Below are positions 29,122 to 38,800 of a DNA stretch of 64,000 nt, piece by piece. The stretch comes from Flavobacterium palustre. Lineage in GTDB: Bacteria > Bacteroidota > Bacteroidia > Flavobacteriales > Flavobacteriaceae. A program made the translations under genes and the position numbers. The stretch is taken from contig NZ_BMGA01000010.1 of the NCBI RefSeq assembly GCF_014639535.1, forward strand, positions 53,652 to 117,651, in the 5' to 3' direction. Each line of letters begins with the position of its first letter. Within the stretch, counting starts at the first letter, position 1. A model generated the notes under the pieces. It made no database searches, was not told the origin of the DNA, and worked only from the letters and a program-made list of their open reading frames with translations.

Positions 29122-29168
29122 CAAAAAAAAGTTCCTTGCCCCGAAAAAGGGGCACCACTTTTTTTGCT
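29122..29168. terminator. Bidirectional terminator-like hairpin
   Basis: GCCCC (29138-29142) pairs with GGGGC (29149-29153); A-rich sequence precedes and T-rich sequence follows, so it could terminate transcription in either direction. Confidence 0.65.
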
Positions 29169-29288
29169 TCCTGCGGTGCTTGGGGGTGTTTAATTCACGT
29201 ACCTTAAAAACACCGTTCACAAGTACGTACTGCATTTTCTCAAAAAGAAAAGAGAAAAAAGGCAGCAAGTTTAGCATCCATTCCTCAC

Positions 29289-29316
29289 TTCCAGTCGGTC
29301 GTACCTCCCTCCGTTC
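29289..29316. repeat. 28-bp direct repeat, copy B
   Basis: Identical to 28596-28623, 693 bp away in the same GC-rich block. Confidence 0.9.
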
Positions 29317-29406
29317 TCGTTCGTCATTCCTGCTGTTTTCAGGGCTTTCTTTTTTTCCTTTTTCTTTTTGAAAAAATATTGTCGGATTTTTTAGTACTAA
29401 TGAGCC

Positions 29407-29829
29407 ATGCCAAACTTCATCATCAAAACCCACCAAAAACACACTGCCTACAGTGGAAACCGAATATTTATCCTCAACAAAGGAATGAATAGCGGAAAGC
29501 CATCCAAAGAACCATTTACCAACAGTTTTGTAATCATATTTGACTCTAACGAAGATTGTGAAAATATGTATTGGATAGCATACAGCTTGTGGAAATCGAA
29601 ATTTTGGCATCAACATTTAGTAGGGTCTGTTATTTCGTTTTTACGCCTTCCTGATTTCAAAAAAGAGTTTTTCTCGAAATCAAAATTATTAATGCAAGAA
29701 CACGAGGAACATCTAAAGTACGTGGCTGCTTTAAAACTCCTGGAATTAAAAGAAAAGCAATTTCACGAAAATATGGATCTCATAAACGATATGCGTAGAG
29801 TGATTTCACATCGCTACTGCAATAGATAA
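29407..29829 (+). CDS. Conserved hypothetical protein (possibly DUF6943)
   Basis: The 140-aa protein has no signal peptide. Visible features are FILNKGMNSGKPSKEPFTNSF, a FDSNEDCENMYWIAYSLWKSK block, and a charged helical C-terminus. It resembles small proteins found on Flavobacteria mobile elements that I associate with DUF6943; this family name is from memory and unverified. A 59-codon gene follows 29 nt later on the same strand. Function unknown. Confidence 0.65.
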   Translation: MPNFIIKTHQKHTAYSGNRIFILNKGMNSGKPSKEPFTNSFVIIFDSNEDCENMYWIAYSLWKSKFWHQHLVGSVISFLRLPDFKKEFFSKSKLLMQEHEEHLKYVAALKLLELKEKQFHENMDLINDMRRVISHRYCNR

Positions 29830-29858
29830 TTTATTTACTAACCTTTAAAATTACTCCT

Positions 29859-30038
29859 ATGAGCATTTTTTTATTATTCCAAACAGATAATTGGAAATCA
29901 AGAGCATCAAGAGTTTTTTTTGGTGCTTTTGACAGCAGAAACAAAGCAATTGATTTTGCTAAATACAACGATTTATACTGCCATAATTCCGAAGTAGTGG
30001 TCGTTGAGGTTTTACTCAATCAATTTGGTGAAATCTAA
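29859..30038 (+). CDS. Small hypothetical protein, 59 aa
   Basis: The frame runs from ATG to TAA and encodes a protein starting MSIFLLFQTDNWKSRASRVF and ending VVVVEVLLNQFGEI. It reads like a compact alpha/beta protein with amphipathic strands rather than random translation. It follows the 140-aa gene closely on the same strand. Function unknown; a real gene is likely but not proven. Confidence 0.55.
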   Translation: MSIFLLFQTDNWKSRASRVFFGAFDSRNKAIDFAKYNDLYCHNSEVVVVEVLLNQFGEI

Positions 30039-30045
30039 AAGCAAA

Positions 30046-30069
30046 AAGCCTGATCTCACGACCAGGCTT
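30046..30069 (-). terminator. Terminator of the minus-strand small-gene cassette
   Basis: AAGCCTG/CAGGCTT stem; read on the minus strand it ends in CAGGCTTTTTGC, suited to stopping transcription of the genes at 30121-31679. Confidence 0.75.
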
Positions 30070-30120
30070 CCATATGTTTAACCCAAACCCCGAAGCTTCG
30101 GGGCACAACTAGGGCTAAAC

Positions 30121-30297
30121 TTATTTTTTGTGCTTCTTATTTAGGCTTTTAAGTAGTAACGAAATCGTAAAACTGACAATTGCTCCAACAGTAGCTAAGA
30201 CCGCTGTTTTTAGAATGTCCTCAGATTGAATGTTAGGTATCATACTTAAAAATGTGCCTCCGGCAGTTCCCATTAAAGTGTGGTTATTGGCTGTCAT
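30121..30297 (-). CDS. Small membrane protein, holin-like (58 aa)
   Basis: The start is set at MTANNHTLMG, which overlaps the preceding gene by 14 nt; a longer frame from 30333 is possible. It has one clear membrane segment (TAVLATVGAIVSFTISLLL) and a basic tail (KSLNKKHKK), like class II/III holins. Last gene of the cassette. The holin idea rests on size, topology and neighbours only. Confidence 0.55.
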   Translation of the reverse strand: MTANNHTLMGTAGGTFLSMIPNIQSEDILKTAVLATVGAIVSFTISLLLKSLNKKHKK

Positions 30298-30499
30298 CAG
30301 TAGTACTAAGCTGACTTGAAGCAGACAAAACACCTCCGGCTACTGCAACATAACCTCCAATAGTCGTTACTATTACAGGTAGTGTAATCGGAGCAGCTAA
30401 AATTGTTCCGCCTATTGCAGCTAATGCCAGACCAACATTTCGAAGCACTTTAAAAAATTTTGGTGTGGGAGCTGATGCTCTTTTTATAATTTTTTTCAT
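30284..30499 (-). CDS. Small membrane protein (71 aa)
   Basis: A basic N-terminus (MKKIIKRASAPTPKFFK) is followed by two hydrophobic segments: VGLALAAIGGTILAAPI and ITLPVIVTTIGGYVAVAGGVL. The C-terminus is polar. It sits 10 nt after the DUF5675-like gene and overlaps the next small membrane protein, so the genes are translated from one message. Holin- or antiholin-like by topology only. Confidence 0.6.
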   Translation of the reverse strand: MKKIIKRASAPTPKFFKVLRNVGLALAAIGGTILAAPITLPVIVTTIGGYVAVAGGVLSASSQLSTTDDSQ

Positions 30500-30509
30500 A
30501 AATCTATTA

Positions 30510-30905
30510 TTAAGATTGAATCAATATTTCAACACTTTCTTTATTATCCAAAGCTTTATAAACAATGTCTTTTAACTTTGTAAAAGCTTTTCGGGACATC
30601 AAACCTAAACCAGATCCAGAAAGTTTAGTTACCGGAGCAATACAGCCTTGCAATTCCTTTTGAGCATTATTAGCTGGATGAAAAAGAATATATTTTCTAT
30701 TGGGTACATCTACCAATTCCAAATGCCATTTGTATTTGGCACTGTATCGCTTTCTAATAAAATATTTCCCTTCCGGAACACAGGAAACCTTCGTTTCGTT
30801 CCTCTTCCACGGCAATTCAATGGTATTACAAATCAGTTTACCTTCGCATTCGAGTTTACCATTGGTTCCTTCAGGGAAATAAGTTCTAGTTAAAAACAAA
30901 ACCAT
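30510..30905 (-). CDS. DUF5675-like protein
   Basis: The 131-aa protein has no signal peptide. Conserved blocks are CNTIELPWKRNE, VPEGKYFIRKRYS, ELVDVPNRKYILFHPAN and LQGCIAPV. The His in FHPAN followed by Cys in GCI is reminiscent of the H...GC arrangement of YkuD L,D-transpeptidases, which would fit a cell-wall-acting enzyme beside two holin-like proteins. DUF5675 is my family assignment by recall; catalysis is inferred. Confidence 0.7.
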   Translation of the reverse strand: MVLFLTRTYFPEGTNGKLECEGKLICNTIELPWKRNETKVSCVPEGKYFIRKRYSAKYKWHLELVDVPNRKYILFHPANNAQKELQGCIAPVTKLSGSGLGLMSRKAFTKLKDIVYKALDNKESVEILIQS

Positions 30906-30920
30906 ACTTCTAACTTCAGA

Positions 30921-31679
30921 TTACACACCTCCGTCAACTTGGATAAGCGCTAAAGGGTTGTAAGCACCGTTTTTCAAGGAATACATACTTCCGTTTACCT
31001 CTTGGTAAAACTCCAGTCCTAAAGCCAAAAACAACGGTTTAGTACTGTTTGCAGTAACAGTATTTACTTGGTTGATTGCAGCTGTTGCCGTAACATCCCA
31101 TGGCAAAATCGCTGTTTCTGCATGTTGTTCCACAAAAGTTTCATTTTCAAAATCAATTTCAACCCCGGCTGAAATAATTTTGAAATGAGTAGTTCCCCCA
31201 GGAGCCGCAATCATATTCGATGGAATAAACGATGGAATATCCACTGTGATTTCGCCACTCACCCTGTTAATACCTCCTGTATACGGAGCAAACAAACTAG
31301 TACCTAGCTTTCCTCGAATATTAAATTCGAATCCGGCTAACAATTCCGCTTCACCATCAATTACGTTTCTTAATCCACGTTCGTTAGTAGAATCAGCCTG
31401 AATCACCTTAACCATAGATTGCGTCAAACGACTCACCATTCGGCTATCTGCCGAGTTTAACAACAGTACACGCAGTGCAGTTCTTAAAACCTTACCCGCC
31501 TTCCCTGCTCTACCAAACTCAGAACCATTTTCACGGGTTCTTTGAAACGCAGGATCAGTCGCGATTCTGTTAGCGTCAATTCCGCCTTTTTCTCTCGCTA
31601 AATGCCCATCCTGCGTTTTATAAAAAGTAATATCCCCGATAGTACCTTTTAATTTAATTATGCCTTTTTGCCTTGCCAT
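30921..31679 (-). CDS. Conserved hypothetical protein, first gene of the small cassette
   Basis: The 252-aa protein has no signal peptide. A basic N-terminus (MARQKGIIKLKGTIGDITFY) precedes a helical region (FGRAGKAGKVLRTALRVLLL) and a C-terminal beta-rich half with GGTTHFKII and LALGLEFYQEVNG. I have no named family for it, but it looks like a protein often found beside DUF5675 genes in Flavobacteria. Phage virion or tail-associated origin is possible. The stop is 15 nt before the DUF5675-like start. Confidence 0.65.
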   Translation of the reverse strand: MARQKGIIKLKGTIGDITFYKTQDGHLAREKGGIDANRIATDPAFQRTRENGSEFGRAGKAGKVLRTALRVLLLNSADSRMVSRLTQSMVKVIQADSTNERGLRNVIDGEAELLAGFEFNIRGKLGTSLFAPYTGGINRVSGEITVDIPSFIPSNMIAAPGGTTHFKIISAGVEIDFENETFVEQHAETAILPWDVTATAAINQVNTVTANSTKPLFLALGLEFYQEVNGSMYSLKNGAYNPLALIQVDGGV

Positions 31680-31929
31680 TTCATTTGATTTTTAAAAATT
31701 TAACTTTAATTATTTTAATCGTTGCTGCAACATTTAGATTGATTATGCAGCAAATTAAAACCATGAATTGAAGTGAAATTTTCTTCTGTATCCGATATGG
31801 CACAAACAAAACCAAATGGCAGCTTTTTATACTTTTGTCACCAAATTTTCAATTGAATATTTTAATAATTTTATAATTCTAATAGCTATCAATTACTAAC
31901 TAAAGTCCTATCAAAGCCATATATAAAGT

Positions 31930-32133
31930 ATGAAGAATCAAACCAAAAGGTTGTGTATCTATCCAAAGGACATACAACGCATTACAGGAAAGAGTTACCG
32001 TCAAAGCATAAGATTACATCACAAAATTAGAACAGCCCTATTCAAGCAAGAAAACGAGCTGCTGTCAATTACTGAATTCTGTGAATATACCAGTTTAGAT
32101 TTCGAACAAGTTTTAGAACTAATTGTAGATTAA
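31930..32133 (+). CDS. Small DNA-binding-like protein (67 aa)
   Basis: The 67-aa protein reads RLCIYPKDIQRITGKSYRQS, then LLSITEFCEYTSLDFEQVL. The first block resembles the beginning of HTH_17-type domains, and the second a regulator helix. It diverges from the minus-strand cassette across a 250-nt gap (31680-31929, no other feature seen), so it may control it. It is the last gene before the right end of island 1. Confidence 0.6.
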   Translation: MKNQTKRLCIYPKDIQRITGKSYRQSIRLHHKIRTALFKQENELLSITEFCEYTSLDFEQVLELIVD

Positions 32134-32256
32134 TTTTAAACTTAATATAGTTCAAATATTATACTGGTTATGAGTGAAATAAAGAAACAAAATGGGGATA
32201 TTACGACTATTATTTTGTAATTTTGCTAAACCGAAATTAATCACAAAATCATATAA

Positions 32257-32287
32257 TTCTAAAGGGGTAGAATTAGGGGTACATAGA
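32257..32287 (+). repeat. Putative integrase arm-type site, right
   Basis: Direct imperfect copy of 121-151 (about 26/31), with GGGGTAG at 32264 and GGGGTACA at 32276. It lies 52 nt inside att copy 2, mirroring the left end of island 1. Confidence 0.6.
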
Positions 32288-32338
32288 AAAACAACTATTG
32301 TAATTCATTGTAAAACAAACGAATAACAAAGCAAAACA

Positions 32339-32357
32339 AATCCCTCTTTCTCCGCTG
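32339..32357 (+). repeat. att: Attachment-site core, copy 2: junction of islands 1 and 2
   Basis: Exact 19-bp copy of 9-27. It is followed at once by a terminator and, 595 nt on, by a second integrase gene, so it serves as the right end of island 1 and the left end of island 2. Confidence 0.75.
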
Positions 32358-32362
32358 GAAAC

Positions 32363-32390
32363 GAAACCCCCTGTGTTTACAAGGGGTTTC
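32363..32390 (+). terminator. Terminator after att copy 2
   Basis: GAAACCCC pairs with GGGGTTTC around a 12-nt loop, followed by a T-containing tail. The remaining stretch to 32951 holds no convincing gene; GTGCACC and GTACACCC near 32531-32551 resemble arm-type repeats but are weaker than those of island 1. Confidence 0.75.
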
Positions 32391-32951
32391 AGCGTTTTTA
32401 GCACTTACTAAAAAGTATTTGAACCTATATTTTACCAAACAGATATTCTTTCCTAACCCCTATAAAACCTGAGATTATAAAATTTCACTTTTTTTAGATT
32501 TTCAATAGTAAGTACATTTAGTCAAAGTTTTGTGCACCTATTAGTACACCCATTTACTCGCCTTTTTCTACTCCTTAAGCAATCTTATCTTTTAATAAAA
32601 ACAACCACAAAACACTAATTACCATCACTTTATAAATATGGAAATTCACAAATAAACTAGCAATTTAAAGCGCATAAAACAATCAAGAATAACTCAAGGG
32701 TTAACTATATCTCAATTTATAAAATAGTATTCAATTCTGCCGTTAAATCCGGTTTGATTGATAAAACCCCTTTTAATTTTTACAATAGAAGTCTGCGCAG
32801 AAAAAAGGCCTCTATTCAAACCTAAAAATATCAGAAGGCATTTTGTTCTTGTATTAGGAAATATTTCCTGCTGACCTCTACTACATCTGTAAAAATCTTC
32901 TTTTTTATCCCTGACCGTTCCTTTTTACGTATATAATAAAAAGGATAGGTC

Positions 32952-34172
32952 ATGCTTAAAGTCTATTTTTATTTAAAATCCAGAAAAGATCAAGAAGAAA
33001 AAGAATCACTTATCTGCGCTCGTTTAAGTTATCAGCAGCAGACTACAGCACTATCGACCGGAAAATATATTTCAAAGGAAAGATGGAATTTTACTAATAA
33101 ACTCAGAAATGTACTTAAACTGGAAAAAGAAAAAATAATCCGCCAAAGTTTAGACCTGCTTCATCTAAGCATTGACAAAAAATTTAATAAGATAATCTTA
33201 AGCGGTAATCCTGTCTCATTAAAAAATCTGAAAAAGGATTTAAAAGGTATAAAAACACCAACGGCAATTTCAATTATTGACATCATGGAAACTTATATAA
33301 ACTACTTCAAAAAAAAAGTCTCTATTTCAGAAAGATCAAAACCATCACTTCAAAAGTATTCACGTTCTAGAGATTTGATAAGAGTGTTTATACAAAACGA
33401 ATACAATAAGACCGATATTGCTTCCAGCAAAATTTCAAGCTCATTTATTTACAAATTAGAATCTTTCTTAAAATTTGAAAGCAGTTTTAAAAACAGAACA
33501 GGAATTAAAAACAATTCTGTAGTAAAATATATAAGGATGTACAAAACAGCCTGCAATTTCGCACTTAAAATGGATTTAATAAATAAAAATCCTTTCAATG
33601 TTTATGATGGAAAAATAATTGAGAAAGATGCAGTCTATCTTTCCCAGAGAGAATTAAACGCGATACAGTTAAAAAAAATCAAATTGAAACGGCTTCAAAA
33701 AATTAGAGACATCTTTATTTTCTGCTGCTATACAGGATATGCTCCTATCGATGCTTTATCTCTAACTGCTGACAATCTTATTACTGACAACAACAATTTT
33801 TCATGGATTATGACTACCAGAGCCAAGACATCAACCAGTTCAAATGTTCCCATCCTTCCTCCAGTACAGGAGATAATTGACAGATATAAAGGCATGCAGA
33901 CTGGTCTGATACCAAGTATATCAAATCAAAAAATGAATCAATACCTTAAGGAACTTGCTCTAATGTGTAAAATCAATAAAAAACTAACCTGGTATACGGC
34001 CAGACATACATTTGCTACAACTGTTACATTAGGAAATGGAGTAAGAATAGAAAATGTATCTTCCATGATGGGACACAGTAACATTTTACAAACCCAGCAT
34101 TATGCAAAAATATTAGATCGCAATGTAAAAAAAGACATGCTTAAATTGATAAAGAAATACAGAGATTTCTAA
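32952..34172 (+). CDS. int: Tyrosine-type site-specific recombinase (island 2 integrase)
   Basis: This 406-aa protein has the same architecture as the island 1 integrase: arm-binding N-terminus, SAM-like domain (KTACNFALKMDLINKNPF), catalytic domain. Signatures are CYTGYAPIDAL, WYTARHTFATTV, MMGHSN and the nucleophile-bearing HYAKI. In the HxxR box the His is replaced by Tyr (YTAR), which may reduce activity. The two integrases are clearly diverged, so the islands are not recent duplicates. No other mobility gene remains in island 2. Confidence 0.92.
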   Translation: MLKVYFYLKSRKDQEEKESLICARLSYQQQTTALSTGKYISKERWNFTNKLRNVLKLEKEKIIRQSLDLLHLSIDKKFNKIILSGNPVSLKNLKKDLKGIKTPTAISIIDIMETYINYFKKKVSISERSKPSLQKYSRSRDLIRVFIQNEYNKTDIASSKISSSFIYKLESFLKFESSFKNRTGIKNNSVVKYIRMYKTACNFALKMDLINKNPFNVYDGKIIEKDAVYLSQRELNAIQLKKIKLKRLQKIRDIFIFCCYTGYAPIDALSLTADNLITDNNNFSWIMTTRAKTSTSSNVPILPPVQEIIDRYKGMQTGLIPSISNQKMNQYLKELALMCKINKKLTWYTARHTFATTVTLGNGVRIENVSSMMGHSNILQTQHYAKILDRNVKKDMLKLIKKYRDF

Positions 34173-34454
34173 ATTTCTTACTTTACATTTCTTTGCTTTT
34201 AATTATGCAAACTTTGTAATCAAATTTAACATTCCAAAGATTTGAACTTGATATTATTTCTGCCATAAAAAGTTCATGCAAATTTAAAAAACCAACAACT
34301 ACTCTAAAATGAGATTTAATAAAAATCAATCACTTTTTAAGAATAGTTAACCAATTTCGAAATAATTCTGATAGAAATTGAAAGCCTGTTTTCCTAATCA
34401 CATCTAACTTCGCTTTATCAAAATATTGAAAATAAACAAACTATAAACGTAAAG

Positions 34455-35681
34455 ATGAAGATTATGAAAAAAACCTTTAGCTTATTTTTAGCTATCTCGG
34501 CCATTACTTTTAGCTCGTTTGCTCAACCCAATCAAAATGATGAATCATTTAAATGGTTTAAAAAAGCGTCTGAAGTAATTAATTACCAATTAAACCAAGC
34601 CACAAAGACATACCTTCCCGGTAAAAACCCGCGTTCAATAAATCCTGATGGAACGGTAAGACTAGCTGGACTGACGGATTGGACTACCGGATTTTTCCCC
34701 GGAAGTTTATGGTATGGGTACGAACTTACCGGTGATAAAAAATTAGCTCAGGAAGCTAAAAAATTTACACTTGCGCTGGACTCTATCCGAAATATAAAAA
34801 CCACACATGACCTTGGTTTTATGCTCTTTTGCTCTTATGGTAATGCGTACAGAATTACAAATGACTCCATCTACCTTCCTGCATTGCGTGATGGAGCTCA
34901 AAATTTAGCCAATAGATTTAATTCAAAAATTGGTGTAATCAAATCCTGGGATTTCTCGTGGTGGCATTATCCTGTTATTATTGACAACATGATGAATCTG
35001 GAGTATCTGTATTGGGCAGCAAAGGAATTTAACCAGCCAGATTATGCCAATGCAGCCAATACACACGCATTAACTACAATGAAAAACCACTTTAGAAAAG
35101 ATTACAGTTCCTATCATGTGGTTGATTATGATCCTTTAACCGGTAAGGTGTTACGAAAAGCTACTCATCAGGGATTAACTGATGAATCCTCCTGGGCTCG
35201 CGGACAAGGATGGGGTTTATATGGATATACCTTATGTTATAAAAACAGTAAAAATCCAAAATTCTTAAAGCAAGCCGAAAATATTGCTTCTTTTATAATG
35301 AATCATCCCCGAATGCCAAAAGACAAAGTTCCTGTTTGGGATTTTGATGTACACAATGCAATGGATACCGCTGAACGTGCGCCAAGAGATGCTTCGGCTG
35401 CCGCCGTTATAGCATCTGCCTTATTGGATTTGAGTACTCAAGTAAAAGATGGGAAAAAGTATGTTGACTATGCCGAAGACATCTTACAATCATTGTCTTC
35501 AGACGCTTATTTGGCTAAGCCTGATGAAAATAGTTATTTCCTGCTTAAACATAGTGTAGGTGCCTTTCTTTACAATTCTGAAATTGATACTCCATTGGAT
35601 TATGCAGATTATTATTATCTGGAAGCATTAAATAGATATGCCGATATCAAAAAGATTGATTCATCAATAACCATCCGATAA
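34455..35681 (+). CDS. GH88 unsaturated glucuronyl hydrolase
   Basis: This is a 408-aa protein; an ATG at 34464 gives a better signal peptide (MKKTFSLFLAIS to FAQ). The alpha/alpha barrel carries both catalytic aspartates, D119 in THDLGFM and D177 in IIDNMMNLE, plus WARGQGWGLYGYTL and a terminal HSVGAF block. GH88 hydrates the 4,5-double bond left by lyases and releases the uronate from heparin/heparan disaccharides. Its company with PL12 and sulfatase genes supports this substrate. The gap 34173-34454 holds only promoter-like sequence. Confidence 0.9.
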   Translation: MKIMKKTFSLFLAISAITFSSFAQPNQNDESFKWFKKASEVINYQLNQATKTYLPGKNPRSINPDGTVRLAGLTDWTTGFFPGSLWYGYELTGDKKLAQEAKKFTLALDSIRNIKTTHDLGFMLFCSYGNAYRITNDSIYLPALRDGAQNLANRFNSKIGVIKSWDFSWWHYPVIIDNMMNLEYLYWAAKEFNQPDYANAANTHALTTMKNHFRKDYSSYHVVDYDPLTGKVLRKATHQGLTDESSWARGQGWGLYGYTLCYKNSKNPKFLKQAENIASFIMNHPRMPKDKVPVWDFDVHNAMDTAERAPRDASAAAVIASALLDLSTQVKDGKKYVDYAEDILQSLSSDAYLAKPDENSYFLLKHSVGAFLYNSEIDTPLDYADYYYLEALNRYADIKKIDSSITIR

Positions 35682-35899
35682 CAATCATTTACAGTTACCG
35701 AATGAAAATGTACTCCGGAATTACAATCTAAAAATTGTAACCATGCTGATTTTTATATGGTAAACCAAGATTTAAAGCAAACCACCATTAGTAAATACGG
35801 ATACATTTCAAAATAATAATTGGCTAATCTAAGAGACAGACTTAAAAAACCCAACTCTAAAAATTAGCCTTATTTGATTAACCCTAAAACCAAACTATT

Positions 35900-38800
35900 A
35901 TGAAAAAAAGTTTACTTGTCTTGATTTGTGTATTTGCCCTGTTAGGAGCAAAAGCACAAAACTCTGCCTGGCTGTATGACTTTGGTACTGCCGCAGCAGC
36001 TCCTTACACATCCACAACCTATAGTAGCAGTTATTTACCCACACCACTGGAAGGAGGCGGTAATGCTGCTGTAAGAGCTTCATCAACTACTGAAGGATCA
36101 ATAGAATTAACTTCCTCCAATTGGGCAGGTGGTAACGGAGCCGAGCTAAAAATAACCGGAGGAACAACTGCTTCAGGAGCCAAATTTGGTTTAGCTCCAT
36201 TTAGCGGTACAACAGTTGCTGCTTTTCAATGTAAAATAAATATCCAATCAGGAAGCAATGGACGGTTTTTGCTGTATTTTGGCAATGGAAGTAATTTTAC
36301 CTCCGGAAGCAGCATCAGCGTAGCACAAACCTTCGCTTCATTGCGTTTCACTCTCAATGCAACAGCTGTCAATCTGGATTGGCTTTCATCATCTACCAGC
36401 CCTAACTATAATACAACAGGACTTTCTCAAACAACAATCAACAAAAATCAGTCCTACACTTTGAAGTTTTATATGAACAACAGTAATACCTCAGCATCAT
36501 ATATTACTGAAAATGGAAGTACTCCAACCACACACAATCTGGCTGCCGGAACTTTTGATATCTGGATTGATAATACGAAAGTACTAATCAATGCTGATCC
36601 CGGAACTGGTTTACTGCCACAGGGAACTACAATTAATGGAGTTAATTTATTAAATGTGGGTGCAGGTTCATCGGCTCCTGTAATGTATATTGATGATATC
36701 AGTTATTCCAATTTTTTAATACCTACACCTCCTGTACCACCAGCAACGGTTACCAATAGCCTTGTTAGTGTTGATTACGAAAGTGGAACCGAAAACTCTG
36801 GAATTTCAGATTTAAATACTACCAATGCCACTGCTGCTGATGCCGAATACATAGTGAGTCCTGGTCGTACCGGAAATTATGCTATAGCACATCGTGTAAC
36901 CATTGGAGACTCTGGTTATTTTTCCGATAATCATTGGCGCAGTGAAGCTGCTACTGCTCAAATGTTTGATACCGGGAAGTATTATCCCGGAGATGAACGT
37001 CGTTTTGAAACGAGTCTTTTACTGAAAGACTGGGAGCCTTATACACCGGGTATGGCTCAAAATGGTGATATTATTTTTCAAGGTAAACAAAGCGGCGGTG
37101 AAAACCCTGCCTGGTATCTGAGTGCCAAGCGCAATAGTATTACTTTTCGTATTCCAAATGATAATATCGAGCCAACAATTATAGAGGATTTTCGTCCGTA
37201 CATCAATCAATGGATTGATTTCAGAGTGGATGCTAAAATGACAACGGATGCCACTGGGTATTACAAGGTTTATTATAGATTACCGGGGCAAACTAAATAT
37301 GCTTTGGCTTATGAGATTAGTAATCATAGAACTTTCAATCAGGATATTCCTGAAGAAAATCCTTCAGGATATCTAAAATGGGGATTGTACCGCCCAGGAC
37401 AATCAATCACTACCGATCCACCCAACGTTGCAACGCGTATTATTTACCATGATGACATACGAATTTTTGAACTTAATAATAACAGTGCTCCGGTACAAAT
37501 ATGGGGAAATACACTCAACGGTACTATTGACTTTAGTTCCCCTGTTATCATAGGAAATATTTCTAATTCCAATATTGTAAATGACGGAAGCACAACTCCT
37601 AGTTTCTTTTATGCCACAGAAAGCGGGCTTAACACCGCCGGCGTATTTAGCAACAGAGTTTTACTAAATGGATGGACTAATAAAGTATTGGCATCAGACC
37701 CCGCTACTCCATTTAATCCTAGTCATTATTTTGAATTCAAATTGCAACCGGCAAATGGTTACAAAATCGATTTTTCTAATCTTAAATTCACAGCGAGAAA
37801 AGGAAACACCACTGACCCTAGTATGTTTGTAATGCGATCCAGTCTGGATGGTTTTACTAATGATATTACAACTCCTCAAAACTTTGCCGGAACAACTGCT
37901 ACGGCACTTACCTACAACCTGTCTTCATTGTCTAACGTTCAAACACCTATCACTTTTCGTCTGTATTGGTATAGTTCTAACAGAACAGGCGGAACTCCTC
38001 TGGTAGGTATCGACGATTTTTCATTCAATGGTCGGGTTAAACCTGTTTTTAATATTCCTGAAAAATCGGATATAACTAAAAGCACAGACCCCGGTTATAG
38101 CACCTATACTGTAAAAGCTAATGAATTTGACGTAATTGCAGTAAACAACTGCAGTAAAACCACTTACAACTATACACTTAGCGGAGCTACTACAGGTAGC
38201 GGTAACGGCTCACTGGCTGATCAAATTTTTAACAAAGGAGAAACCCTCGTTAAGTGGGTAGCCACCGATGAATGCAGCAACAGTTCTTCTGTTTCATTTA
38301 TAATAAAAATTAATGATACTGAAAAGCCTATTTTCACCGCACCTTCTGCAATAATCGTAAACAATGATGAAAATCAATGTAATGCAAGCATAATATTAGT
38401 TCAGTCTACTGTTACCGATAACTGTGCCGTGGCTACTATTACTAACGATGCGCCAGCCTTATTTCCTATTGGTATCACAACAATAACCTGGAAAGCAACC
38501 GACACCAGTGGTAACACAGCAACAACAACGCAAACAGTAACCGTAACTGATACACAGGCTCCGAAAATAAACGTCACTCCTATAATTAACCTTTGTTATG
38601 AAGCAAGCGGTAATTATACAATTCCCACAGCAGTATCTACCGATAATTGTACTGTAAACACTGTGACGTATCAAATTAACGGTGCTACTGTAAGAAATGG
38701 AAATGGCTTAGATGCCAGTGGGAATTTCAATGTAGGCATTTCAACAATAACATGGATTGTTACTGACAATGCCGGCAATAGCAGTACAGCTACAACTACC

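Larger units (their letters stand above)
28315..29406. other. 1.1-kb intergenic block, GC-rich and non-coding
   Basis: From about 28550 the sequence is visibly richer in G+C than its surroundings and pyrimidine-rich on the plus strand. Frames across it on both strands overlap, look low-complexity and match nothing I know. It holds a 28-bp direct repeat, a GTCACCCTGAGC element (28831), a hairpin ACCGCC/GGCGGT (28980-28995) and a long GCCCC/GGGGC hairpin. It could be an oriT-like or structured RNA region, or a repeat island; none is shown. Confidence 0.5.

Noticed and set aside
29017-29616. 199-codon minus-strand frame
   Set aside because: Overlaps the 140-aa plus-strand gene and the GC-rich repeat block; composition is odd and no domain is visible.
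32170-32220. 16-codon frame before att copy 2
   Set aside because: Too short, with no context or conservation to support it.
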